A stretch of DNA of 64,000 nucleotides from positions 1 through 64,000 of the forward strand of contig JAHLKC010000005.1 in assembly GCA_025449115.1 (NCBI GenBank). Direction: 5' to 3'. Positions 1 to 10,858 of the stretch are shown in pieces. Under the pieces are notes generated by a model, which was given only the letters and a program-made list of their open reading frames with translations, had not been told where the DNA came from and searched no databases. Both the position numbers and the translations under genes were made by a program. Numbering within the stretch: position 1 is the stretch's first letter; every line of letters starts with the position of its first letter. The DNA is from Chytridium lagenaria. Its lineage: Eukaryota > Chytridiomycota > Chytridiomycetes > Chytridiales > Chytridiaceae.

Positions 1-1231
1 AGAGAAGAATTTGGGATCAAGGAGCAGTCGGCTAACGATCGTGCGAAGAACCGGATAAAGTCTTGAGTGACTGACTGATTCGGTCTTACACTTGATTGGA
101 GAGGACTTCACGGCCAAGGAAGCTTGGGAGTGCCTCGTGTCATCATTTGAGCATAAATCCCAACCCAACCGCAACGCCCTCACGCGCAAGCTCACGCGTC
201 TCAGAATGAAGGAGGACGTGTCTTTACGCGTATTCGTTGCAGAACTTTCGACAATGGTCAACCAACTCAGGCAGCCGGCGAGGCTGTCTCCAACGAGCAA
301 CACATTGCTCACCTGCTCACCAAGGACTACAACCTGGTCGTTGCCAGGCTTCTCGACTGTGAAGAGAAGATCAAGGACCGCGTGGAGGCATCGGAGGAAG
401 CGGAGGCCTTCTTCACGACAAGAGCGCGTAAGGGGAAGAAACCAACAGGAAAGGGCGCTTCGAAAGGTGGAGATAAAAGGTTATTGACTTGTTTTAAGTG
501 CAAGAAGATAGGACACTATGCAAAGAAGTGTCGCTCTGGGAAGAAGAAGGGCTTGGGGGAGTTGAGTGATGATACCTCACAGAACGAGAGAGATGGTGGT
601 GGTAGGAACCGTCATCGTGGAAGTGGTGGAAGAAGCGCGCCTCGGACAAGAAGAAGTCTGCCAATACGGCGCGTGCGAGTCCAATTGCCTTTATGGCTAT
701 TGTGTGCGTCAGGTTGACGCGGAGGCTGGGGAAGCCTTGTCGGTTAAGCTGGGGAAGCGGGATAATCGATGGATTCTGGACTCTGGAGCCACTCACCATA
801 TATTCTTCTCAAAGGAAGGTTTGCGAGGTTACTGTGTCGCGAGCAGCCGCGTAAAAAGTACAGAGCACGGCAAAGGAATACGCGTGGATGGAGTAAGAGA
901 ATTGACCATTAGCATCAAGGTCGGGAATGCCACGAAAACGATCACGCTCAAGAATGTACTCTATGTGCCAGAGCTCACGCGCAATCTCATTCCCAGCGTC
1001 GCGTGGCGTTGTTTTGGAATCACCCAGCGGCAAGTATCGCCTCAGACACGTCGGATCAAACGACGTGACAGCAGAGTTCAAGGTGGAGGACAATCTATTT
1101 TATCTGGTGCAGCCAGACACCGCAGCAAACACCACGATGGGTGTGAAAAGCCAGTCGCTGAACAGCACGCAGATTTTGGTGTTATAAATATTACCACGGG
1201 GGAGACAAGGTATGAGTCTCAGAAGGCCTGA
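1..1231 (+). mobile_element. Ty1/copia-type gag-protease remnant
   Basis: Three overlapping reading frames together give a broken copia polyprotein start. Positions 92-300 encode a UBN2-like gag segment (AWECLVSSFEHK, then LTRKLTRLRM). Positions 490-540 encode a CCHC zinc knuckle (CFKCKKIGHYAKKC). Positions 770-800 encode the aspartic protease signature DSGATHH, followed by the typical LKNVLYVP stretch at about 950. The order gag, CCHC, protease is that of Pseudoviridae. At least two frame changes are needed, and integrase, reverse transcriptase and RNase H are absent: the coding part stops near 1190 and runs straight into an LTR-like sequence. The left end is cut by the window edge. It is a dead, internally deleted element. 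Confidence 0.85.
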
Positions 1232-1463
1232 GCCTTGGTAGACGCCTCTGTGGAGAAGGCTTGGGTAGTACAACCACCTCTAATCCATTCTCAATGGATA
1301 TGGTAGGCTATCTAGTTTTCTGTGAGTGGGAGAGCGACATGAGTAGGCTCTGTGTAGGTGAGATCAGATTAGAACATGGTAAAACAACTTACTGAAACAA
1401 TTTCGAGGCTTGGTAAACTTCTTAGGAACGTGGATAAACACCCAACTTGAGTACTTTCCACAT
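1195..1463 (+). repeat. Diverged LTR segment related to the 54-kb LTR
   Basis: From about 1207 to 1432 the sequence lines up with 54434-54655, in the middle of the intact LTR at 53976. Shared blocks include AAGGTATGAG, GGCTATCTAGTT, TGTGAGTGGGAGAGCG and AGAACATG.TAAAAC, with many substitutions between them. It is therefore an old copy of the same LTR family, joined directly to the copia gag-protease remnant. Ends are not well defined. Confidence 0.7.
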
Positions 1464-2012
1464 AGGTACATGTGATCCCCGACCTAGTATCTTTTTCTGT
1501 AATGCTGGACTTAACAATGAGAGGTACTCCATTACAGTTAAATTTGATGATTGCAGTAGCCTCTCATAATCACCCAGCGTTAATGCTTGCAAGCTAAGGC
1601 CGCTGCGATGCCTCAGTCTTCAAACCGCTCCACCCTCAAAATGTTTCTGGTCACTGCACAGGTCAAATTTACAAGCCTGTTTCTGCCTCTGGCGGAGTGT
1701 GTCCTCAATGACACGCAAATATCACCAAAATACTTATAACTATTGCCTTCACCTGCAATGGTTTTTTGGAAATGCAATGACGAAGACCCCGTTCAAGACA
1801 TCAGCTTTATTAAGCAAAATTCATTATTTATTAAATCCCTACGTTAGCTTCCATCGAATAGATTTCCATTTGTGTGTAATGTATTTCACGAAATTTTTAT
1901 CTGACTCTTAAGTTAATCTGGTGATGAGGAATTCCCAAATTTTGTTATTTATTTCTGATTTCTTTTTCGGGGCTTATGTCAAATAATGATCACATAAATA
2001 TACATAAACAAA
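1464..2012. other. Gene-free stretch after the retroelement relic
   Basis: No convincing coding region. The only open frame (1699-1911) is AT-rich and resembles no family known to me. The right part probably contains the 3' untranslated region of the minus-strand lipase ending at 2013. Confidence 0.5.
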
Positions 2013-4458
2013 TTACATTGACGGCGTCCTATGCGCAATATGGATTGCATCCGGCGCGCCGTTTACCTGAGTCATTGGCTGAAGGCCACGTCGTTTTGAG
2101 GCTTTGGTATTGTTTCTGGTGGAAGCGGTGTGGCCCTCCAGTTTACGGACTCGAAGTCGGTAGAGAATCTCGTCGATGCAAAGTTCTATTTGACAGTGGT
2201 TTTTCATGATAGGAGACCACTAATTGAAGAAATGGAAGTTAAAAATGAATGCGATGGAAACCAATGAACGACGTGAGTCATATATCACAGCTCGGAAACG
2301 GACAATAACGGACAAAGAGCGGAAAAAAGAACTTACTTGGCCAAGTGACCCGCTGTCCCGTGATAGAAAACGCTGTCGCCAATTCCAAATCCGGATTCGA
2401 GATAATTTTTGTATAATCAATTACACTGAAACTCGGCACGATCGTAATATCACCATAGTATTTCTGCACAAGAATCGCTCGTACTCTATACAGAAGACTA
2501 TTTGAAATTCCAAGTTCAGCAAGCTTAAAAGAGCCGGGTAAGTTAGGAGAAGTTTGCAGATGACAAAACCTGATGTAATCGATGGAGAAGTTCTGAGCGA
2601 ATTAAATAGGATGCGGAGGCAATTGTTTTGCTGATAAGAGTTTCTGAGCGCGTGGATTTCATAAAAGGTAGTATGTGAGGGTTGACTAAAAAAGCAGAAA
2701 TCCGTTATGAGTTGTTCAACATATGTGCTACAAACCTTGGGCGACGATAAAGTGGTTGACGTTGAAAAGTTCGGATATCCGCGCCATAGGAAGATCACTA
2801 CAAACAAATTACGTTGTGAGATACAACACAGAATGAATAATAGTTTTAAATTATCACGAAAAAAATACTAACTTTTCAACTGAACCGTCGATCCATCGAT
2901 GACCTTTGATCCTTAGTTATAATCTATTGTATATCTTACCTGATGGATTCCAGCTTGTGACTCTTCCAGATCTATCTTTCATAAGCAGAGGAGCTGATCG
3001 ATACACAAACGGAATCGCGCACGAAGCTGCCCTAACCATACGTATAAGAACACTGCAAGGAAAAGGTGGACCCACACTGCGGACCAAATGACCTGTTTGA
3101 GTATTAGTTTACTTTATCTGTAACTAATTTGAAAAGGCACTTTCTCAGAGGAGAGAAGCCAGTGGATGGTACATACCACGTTTGGTGCTGTTAAATAATT
3201 AAGCAGGCGAGGCATTTCAAAGTTTGTTGACGAACTCACTCCGATGTTAAGAATACGACGTGTTCTGTTAAAAGCTTCCTGATTTTAATATTAGCCGCTG
3301 GGGTATAACCGTCTGCACTATACAAACCTGAAATGTGACATTTCCAATGTTATCCTTCATGGCCTCAATGAAAACCTCGACATCAAATAACACACCTTAG
3401 AACTTATTAAGTAAAACGAAAGAAAAAAAGGAATATAGCTACCGTGTTTGACTAAACGGTCTAGCTTAAAGAAAAGATTGCTTTGCTCATGTTTCCGCTC
3501 AAAAAAGTTCTACGTCAACTTTAGCTTTGTGAAAGCGGAATGCCAATGCGAACCATATTGATGTCCTTCAAGTCAAAAATCGCGGGCAGTTCTTCATCAG
3601 TCCTCGTACAAACATACGCCGCAACAATCGAACCAACAGAACTACCGTTTATGATTCTCGGCAGCAATTTCGCTTCATAAAGTGTCCGTATAACTCCAAT
3701 ATGTGAAAGGCCTGAAATACGTCAGTACATACTTTTGATGCGGAATATCAACCAAAAGTTGCACCACCAGAAAGCAGCAAAGCCGTCCTCCCAAAAGCGC
3801 GTTGTGTGTTTGTAAAGAACTCATATTTCGCCTCAAGCGGTAGGTCGGGCGAGTCCGTATCGCATATGTGGTGGAGTATGGTCGTCACCTCCTCAATGTA
3901 ATCCTCGATGAGCTTCTTTGTGCCCACATGACAATATTCGTAGAGCTTTTCAGCATGAGTTGAAAGTGGCTTTGTCGTAAAAGTACCTTTGGGTTTCCCA
4001 TTTCTCCTAACTTTCGACTGATGGATGTTCGCAGGAGGAAGATCATGGATGCAAGGTCTTCGGATTCGCGGGCCCTCTTGAGTTGCAAAAGACGGTCTTG
4101 TAGGAGACTGTAGTCAAAGTCTGGTGAGCGTGGGTCGTTCTTCCACGTCTCCTTCCCTATATAGTATCAAACACATATGCAGAGTATTGAACATCATACC
4201 TTCAAGGCGGTCTAAAGCTAACCCAGCTGCAGCCCACTGCTCATAGTTTGTTGCGACCTGCAACAGCATGAACGTCATCAGTAAAAAGGGAAAGGTTACT
4301 CCATCATGCTGACTCTCGCATACCTTCATCAGATGCTTGTAGTTTGCACGAGGATCATGCTGCCTAAGCACTGTCGTCGACACCTTATTCCCCCAATACG
4401 ACACCACATCCTTTGCGACATCCCACCAAGTCTTGACCCCATCAGAATCTGCCTCCAT
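2013..4458 (-). CDS. Patatin-like triacylglycerol lipase (Tgl3/4/5, SDP1 family)
   Basis: Predicted lipid-droplet lipase that hydrolyses triacylglycerol (some relatives also act on lysophospholipids). Reading the minus strand through about 14 short introns gives the family order: N-terminal DUF3336 region with GNPKLYEYCHVGTKKLIEDY (about 3890-4010), FGRTALLLSGGATF (about 3770-3810), the nucleophile elbow GSSVG (about 3630), WSAV-AASCAIPFV (about 3020-3090), WIDGSVENDLP carrying the catalytic Asp (about 2770-2890), SELFNVNHFIVAQVNPH (about 2680-2770) and the C-terminal KNHCQIELCIDE (2150-2207). Both members of the Ser-Asp dyad are present. The start at 4458 lies only 30 bp from the DBR1 start. 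The last junction (near 2210-2340) is not phase-compatible as written; a one-base error or another splice choice may explain it. Which Tgl paralogue it equals cannot be decided here. Confidence 0.9.
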
Positions 4459-4488
4459 CCTAAGGACAATTCACAATTTTTGTTCAAG
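4459..4488. promoter_or_regulatory. 30-bp divergent promoter/5'UTR gap between lipase and DBR1
   Basis: Only 30 bp separate the two start codons (minus-strand ATG at 4456-4458, plus-strand ATG at 4489-4491). Any promoter elements must lie in this gap or inside the opposite gene's coding sequence. No TATA box is visible; the gap is A/T-rich. Confidence 0.6.
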
Positions 4489-6925
4489 ATGATCATTGCA
4501 GTGGAAGGTGAAGATAGTTTGGCGGCATCCAAGCTGATGGGTTTGCCAGGTTGCGCACACGGGGAGCTGGACAAGATATATGCTGCGCTTCAACTGTTTG
4601 AGAAGAAGCATGACGTCTCCATTGACTTGTTGCTGATCTGTGGGGACTTTCAGGTCTGGAATCGCAGTCCGAATCGTCGTTGCTGACTCTTTTTTTCAGA
4701 GCATCCGCAATGTCGGGGACTTGGATTGCTTAGCATGCCCAGATAAATATCGCTCTATCGGTAACTTTTACGAATACTACACTGGAAAGAAGAAGGCGCC
4801 CGTGTTAACAATCTTTGTCGGAGGAAATCATGAAGCATCCAACTATTTATGGGAACTGTAGGGACCTCCCCTTTCTCCTCATTTCTTCTTTCCTGTTTTC
4901 TCGGAGTGACAAAAACAAATGAGATTGGTGCCTGATGAATTGAGCTAGGTATCATGGAGGCTGGGTGTGTCCAAACATATACTTTTTGGGATTTGCGGGT
5001 GTAGTGAATTATGGAGGACTAAGGATATCAGGGATGTCGGGAATCTACAAGGATCATCATTATGAACTGGGTGCGAAGATTAGATGGATAAGGTGGTTTA
5101 ATTGGATGTTACTTTTTTTCTTTTTTGCGAACAGGATTCTTTGAGAGGCAGCCGTATAATGCACAGGATTGTAGGAGTATTTATCATGTGAGGAAATATA
5201 ATGTATATCGTTTGGCACAGGTATGTTTACAATGATAATTCTGTCATATTTGAATCATGTCTCATAAACCTTGCATCTAGCTTCGAAGCCCTATTGACAT
5301 ATTTTTATCCCATGACTGGCCTCGAGGTATTGCACACCATGGAAACCTTAAACGGCTACTCTGGTCAAAGCAATTTCTTGCGGGCGAGGTATAAACTCTC
5401 TTTATACATCCCATGTAACTTGCAAATAGATCAACAGCAACACTCTCGGCAGCTATCCCGGAGAGTTCCTGCTCAAAAAGCTAAAACCCGATTACTGGTT
5501 TGCTGCTCACCTTCACGTAAAGTTTTCCGCCATTTACGTCCATGATGACGAGAAACGCAAGGAGGCTGCTGCCGTTGCCGCTGAACTGTCGGGTCCTTTG
5601 ACGAATCCGGATGAGATCAATATAAACATGGATGATGAGGATGAGGGGGATGACAATAAGTTTGTTATAGCGTCAGAGGAAAATACGGAAAAAGCAAATG
5701 GAAATGGAGACGCGCTTGAAGCGGAGCAGGGCGTAGAGGCGGCGGTGGAGAAGAAGGATACGTCAGAGGCTTTATCAGAAAAAAACGAAGGAGATTTAGT
5801 AGAAGGCGTCGACTCTGAAAAGCCGGTGGGCGACGAAAAGTTGGAGGCCGTCAATGTGTCAAAATCCACCGGAGCGGAGGAGAAACGACAGATACTGCTC
5901 AGACGGGCGCTGATGAGGGGGAAAATGATGACGGTTTGGATGGTAAAAAAACGGATGCAACAGCCGCAAATGGGGAACACACGGAAACGACCGATGATAA
6001 GCTAGCAAAAGAGGCGGACCCAGCTCCTTCCATCATTGCTCCTGAAGAACCCTCCAAAGGTCTTCCAAAGCAAAGGAAAACGCAGGCTAAATATACCCGC
6101 TTCCTGTCCCTTGACAAATGTCTTCCGAATCGTGATTTCTTACAGGTAACAACATATCATCCTTTCTATTTCGCTAACGATAACAAAGGTGTTGGACGTA
6201 CCGACTGAAACCGAAACATCTTTTTCGTTAACCTACGACGAAGAATGGCTTGCAATCATGCGCGCCACACATGAGTATTTCACAATCGGGAAAAACCAAA
6301 TCGCACTTCCATCTGATGAGGTTATTCAAAAGTAAGAAATAACTTTTTTTTCTCTCTACTAAATGTTTCGAAACAGACGTATGATGAGGAACTTGAATGG
6401 ATTGAGAGAATGTGGGGAAGGAAAAGTTGAAGATTCCCGAGACGTTTTGTATGACGACTCCACCGCATTTGGAGTCGCATTGGTCTAGTGGGAAGAGACA
6501 TGATTTAGGTATGCGGGTGTTGGTACATAAATATACTAAGCCTTCAGCTCTTCCTGTGCAAAATCCGCAAACGGTGGCATTGTGTGAATTGATCGGGTTA
6601 AAGGTATATTTTTTGCGGGGAGATTCGGTGCGCGTCTCTAACTGATTTTTTGTAGAGCAATATCAACCCCGATTTCGAGGTGAAGCAATACATAGAACCT
6701 ATTCCTGAAATCGCTGTCACTGACACGGATGCGGGAGCGACGGTTGCATCGTCGGATGCTGGTACAAAAGAACCGATGCAAGAGGATAGCTCTGAGATTG
6801 TCATTCCGGAGTCTCCGGAACCTTCCAACGATGTTGAGATGCAGGAAGCGAAGACGGAGGAAGTCCAAGAGGAGTCAAAGACGGAGCAAGTCGAGGAGGT
6901 TGCGGAAGAGCCTCAACCGGAATAA
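4489..6925 (+). CDS. DBR1: RNA lariat debranching enzyme
   Basis: Nuclear metallophosphoesterase that cuts the 2'-5' bond of excised intron lariats. Motifs in order: [10 protein letters not shown] (after removing intron 1), [18 protein letters not shown], a [15 protein letters not shown] stretch, [13 protein letters not shown], and [12 protein letters not shown]; these carry the metal ligands. The C-terminal domain continues with [17 protein letters not shown], where Dbr1 proteins have their conserved end of the catalytic region. Intron 1 (4508-4549, 42 nt) has no stop and a length divisible by 3, so it would be read through if unspliced, but removal restores the metal-binding motif. Further introns lie at 4654-4699, 4858-4948 and beyond. 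Between about 5600 and 6050 there is a long acidic, low-complexity insertion; a -1 frame change near 5880 sits in it. The tail to 6925 is also acidic and probably disordered. Confidence 0.93.
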
Positions 6926-7058
6926 AATAAACTTTCTCTTTCGTCTTTTTTGATGCCACAAAGAATCCTTTTCTTCCATATTCAGCTCAAGCCTTTGAAA
7001 CAGAAAAAAAAGAGACATTTTCAAAACAAAACAAAACAATTCGACAAACCTTCCATCA

Positions 7059-9281
7059 ATGCAGAACGAGGCCAAGAAGACCCAGATCGCACCAACGACA
7101 TCTGAGTTTGGCCATCTCGAGTATGGTCTCCAATTATCCCTTCGAGCATCGACTGCTCGCATCGTATCAGCTTATGCCATCTCCAACCCGCATCTGACTG
7201 TTCAATTTGAGAAGCGATGCAAGGTGAGCCTTATTATATCCCCCTTTCAAACTGATGTCCCATAGGATATGCTTGTCCTCTCGACATGGATCGATCCCTC
7301 TCAACTCGTTGGAGTGAACACTGAGGATGATGTCATACGACGGGGATGGAACTTTGGGGCTCCGAATCAGGGGGTGAAGGTTTCGGTTGGGGTTTTGCCA
7401 ACATCAAGAAGTTTAGGAGGTAGATATAACTACTCTGGCATTGTTATCGTTCTTTCTAAAACCGGATTAAGGTGGATCACCGAAACGAGAAAGCAAAGGG
7501 CGGAAATTACTGCTTTGTAAGGTTGGGGTTGGGAGAGCCAGAGTTGCGGATATGGTGAGCGCGGAACGGGATGTGGTGCCGGATGGGTATGAAAGTTTTT
7601 TTATTCAAGGTATAGTGGTGTTGAAGTTTATGTGTTTTTAATATTGTTAGATAGCGCTGTTGAGAAGAAGGGGGAGTATTATCACGAATACATGATTAAG
7701 AATCCGGCGCAGGTTTGGTGGTATGAGATGTGAATGTTGATGAAGGTGTAGATTCTACCCGTTTATCTTTTGAATTATGAGTTTGATGAAAATAATGAGA
7801 GGCAGTCGAGAGAGGTGAGATATGTTAGGAAGTGTATGTTTTAACGTGAGATTCAGCGTCCGCGATGCGATAACTGTGAGGTCGAAGATGCTACCATCTA
7901 CTGTTCGTCAGACGCCGCGAACCTATGCAATAAATGCGATGGACAGCTGCACGTCAGCAAACTCGCGAGTCGACATATCCGGACACCCATTGGAAAGGTA
8001 AACCCCTAGCGTGTATGCTTTCGACATAAACTAAGTATACGCTAGGGTTCTGATGTCTTTGGATACTGTCGTCATCACCCGGAAAAACTTATTGAATTCT
8101 TTTGTTCACAATGCCATATCCCTGTTTGTGTGTTTTGTAAGATGGTTGGAAACCATGCCAATGGGGAGGCCGCACGTCATCAGCTTGTATCGGTGTCAGA
8201 GGCTTATCAGACGGTGTTGCAGGAAGCTCAAGCGGTGAGTGAATTGTTGTTGTTTGGTTTGGTTTGTTTTTTCGGGTGGAAACTGATGACGAGGCTTTTG
8301 GTTTTTTTTTTCCCTCCCCTAGCATGATCCGATATTGCAGGGCCGGAGGACGGAAATTGTGAATCAGGTTGCGGCCGTGAACAATCGAGCGAAAAGTGTT
8401 GAGAAGATGTGTGGACAGCTTGAGACGCAGTTGGAAGAGATCTACAAGAGAGCGTTGACGGAGCTTAGGAGGGCTGTAAGGGAAAAGGTACTTTACAATA
8501 CGACATAATCCGTACTTCCGTACTCATGTCTTCTTGTAAAGCTCGATGTTCTTAAAGGCGACGAAGTTGAACTTAAACGCCAACTTGGTGAAATTGAGCA
8601 CCTTGAAAATTTCCTCCGATATCAACAACAGGCGACGCCACACAGTTTCTTTTCAGTTGGGCCAGGCATCAGCAATACCGTGCCGAGCTTCATGACTTCA
8701 GATTCTTCAGGAACGAGATTGACGTTGAACTTGATCTTAAGGTAATCGTGCATTCCAGTATCGTCACTGAAATATGTAGATTGGTGGAACTCTTTCTATC
8801 CTTTCGGACTCTACGCCTGCCCCAACGAGCAGAGCAAAAAAATCGGCAACGGTTTACGTGCCACCTCCGCAAAGGGTGGTGGAATATGGGTATAACGGAC
8901 AACAGCAGCAACCTCAGCAGGGGTATGGCGCTGTTCAGGGAGGACTGGCACCAGCGAGGGAGGCGGTTGGAGCGGGGACTGGGATGGTTGGAATGGGATT
9001 ACCTAAAAAGTTACAGGATAGGAGGGTGCAGCGGAGAACATCGGTGAGCAATTATTAGTCTTTTCAATATTGAAGAAGCTGACACGTATTTTGTGGTAGG
9101 ATTTCTTTGCGGAAACATTGTCGCTTGCGCAGCCTTATAATTGGAATGGGATTGATGACAGAGGTGAGGCTTGTTTTCTTTGTTTTTGTCTTTATAATTT
9201 TTGATGTTTATGGCTCATTCTTATTTATGCCTGATAGGTTCCGAGAATCTTTCGGTTTATCAAGGCGATGAAGGAATTTAG
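7059..9281 (+). CDS. Double B-box zinc-finger protein
   Basis: Exons encode, in order, a conserved N-terminal domain (STARIVSAYAISNPHLTVQFE, then DMLVLSTWIDPSQLVG; 7059-7400), a linker with VPDGYESFFIQ and EYYHEYMIKNPAQILPVYLL (7560-7800), B-box 1 (CDNCEVEDATIYC...CNKC, about 7866-7990), B-box 2 (CRHHPEKLIEFFCSQCHIPVC, about 8065-8190), a coiled-coil-like helix (8350-8640) and a Gln-rich tail (about 8890-8930). B-boxes are Zn-binding protein-interaction modules; no RING finger is visible, so it is not a complete TRIM ligase. The N-terminal domain looks like one I associate with B-box proteins of zoosporic fungi, but I cannot name it. Introns are 40-90 nt. The frame changes by -1 near 7516, probably an indel error. 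The stop at 9279-9281 follows a short last exon. Confidence 0.8.
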
Positions 9282-9608
9282 GAATGAGGAAATTGCAAAC
9301 GTCAGATAAGAAGGATGCGTTAAAAGAGGCCGCACGTATATTTAAATAAAGAATATCAAAACCCGATTTGAAGCATAATCTCTGACGTCAAAGAGTTTAG
9401 GATAGGAAAAATGAAAACGATACAAACAGATCACCGAATCCACTCTTCAACAATAATGAAGGCAACACGAGGAAAAAATAATATATATGTGTACAAAACT
9501 AAGAAGATCGATGAACAGCGATCGATGCTCTACAGAATAAAATATGTGATGATCCGTGTTGGGAATTTTGCAGAATCAGAAGAATACTGAGGAAACACAT
9601 TGCGAGGT
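9282..9608. other. Convergent 3' intergenic region
   Basis: Separates the convergent B-box and bHLH genes. An AATAAA polyadenylation-like signal is seen near 9345 for the plus-strand gene. I see no other feature. Confidence 0.5.
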
Positions 9609-10767
9609 CTACTCATCCATCATCCTAGCGTCATCTGCCCATTCTTGTGCCTGCTTTAATTGCTTGTTTTCCGCTGCAAGCTTCTCCATTTCTTTTTTCA
9701 AAGTTTCGTTCTCTGCGCGATATTTGTCAACGCTGTTGTGGAGTTCTTGAATGCTATAGATTCGTACAAGAATGAGTTAGATGAGAAGATTATACTGGCT
9801 CAGCAAGGCTCCACAATGATTATTAGTGATTGAAAAGGCATAAGTCTCAGTCTAGATTCTTCAATGGCGTAGTTCTTTTTGACATTGCACTACTTCGCTG
9901 TGCTGCACTAATCCACAATGCCGGCTTACTCTTCTTCCGGTAATCATTACTTTACAATCCTCTACTTTCTTTCCTCCAAAATAGAAAAGAAAATCTATAC
10001 TTACGCTTGCTCGCACAACAACTTTTCCAGAGTCCACTTTTCCAGCTGAGCGGCCTCATTTTGCCTGAGCTGGGTGATGTAGACAATAGCTCTTTGAATG
10101 ACTCTCCCCTTGTTCTTATCGCCATCCGGAACAAGTTTCGCAAGTTCAAGGATGCCTTCGTTGATGGTCTCTCTCCTCCGTTTCTCAACTTGCTTATGGT
10201 TATCTCTCCTTTGCCTTAACCATTCGTCTGTTCCGATGGCGGGTTTCTCAAGGACGCTTTTGCGACCATGACGGGTCATGACAGTGGAGACAATGTCGGC
10301 AGGTGTGGTTGCGGTGGATAGTTGTGGCGGCTGTTCTTGTGATTGTTGTTGCTGTGGTAATTGCTGCTGTTGACGATGTTCCATCGCTGCTACAGCTGCT
10401 GCTGCTGCTGCACTGGCTGCCATCAAACCGTCAGCATCGGGGTGAGATTGGACGAGCCCTCTCTGTGAAGAAAAACCGCCTATCATCCTGATAAAGGTGA
10501 AAGGGTTGTTTGTATTAGTTGCGGTATCAAAGATGCTTTACTTGGATATGGAATGATACACATCATATTTGATACTGCATCATTCCCTGTCAAACTCTGC
10601 ATCCAACTGTCACCCTTTCCCGTTCACTCCGACCCACCCACTCACCTCAGAGCTTCCTCATTCAACAGATTGGCAGCCACAGCAGCAGCGGCAGCACCAG
10701 TCTCTTGCTGTTCCTGTTCTGGCTGCTGGGTCTGCTGCTGCTGACGTTGACGTGAAGGAGATATCAT
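9609..10767 (-). CDS. CBF1: CBF1-like bHLH transcription factor
   Basis: Three exons (10646-10767, 10005-10487, 9609-9753) join in phase to 750 nt, a 249-residue protein. The N-terminus is Gln/Ala-rich. The bHLH domain (about 10050-10215) has the basic segment NHKQVEKRRRETINEGI, with the H-E-R pattern of CACGTG binders, then a helix-loop-helix with VPDGDKNKGRVIQRAIVYI. The last exon is a heptad-rich coiled coil (YRAENETLKKEMEKLAAENK), giving a bHLH-zipper. In yeasts Cbf1 binds centromere element CDEI and promoters of methionine and sulphur genes; the role here is inferred from family. Intron 2 (9754-10004, 251 nt) is much longer than most introns in this window. A perfect E-box lies 86 nt upstream of the start. 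Confidence 0.85.
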
Positions 10768-10852
10768 GTCCGATATAAATACCAAGTGGATGGATGATGG
10801 ATGAGGTGAGAGCGGGATCAAGCAGAGAGCGTTGTTATTACTGGAGAGAAAA

Positions 10853-10858
10853 CACGTG
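10853..10858. promoter_or_regulatory. CACGTG E-box upstream of the CBF1-like gene
   Basis: A perfect palindromic CACGTG lies 86 bp upstream of the start codon of a factor whose basic region predicts CACGTG binding. It may be an autoregulatory site. An A/T-rich block with TATATA-like sequence follows at 10890-10925. Confidence 0.45.
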
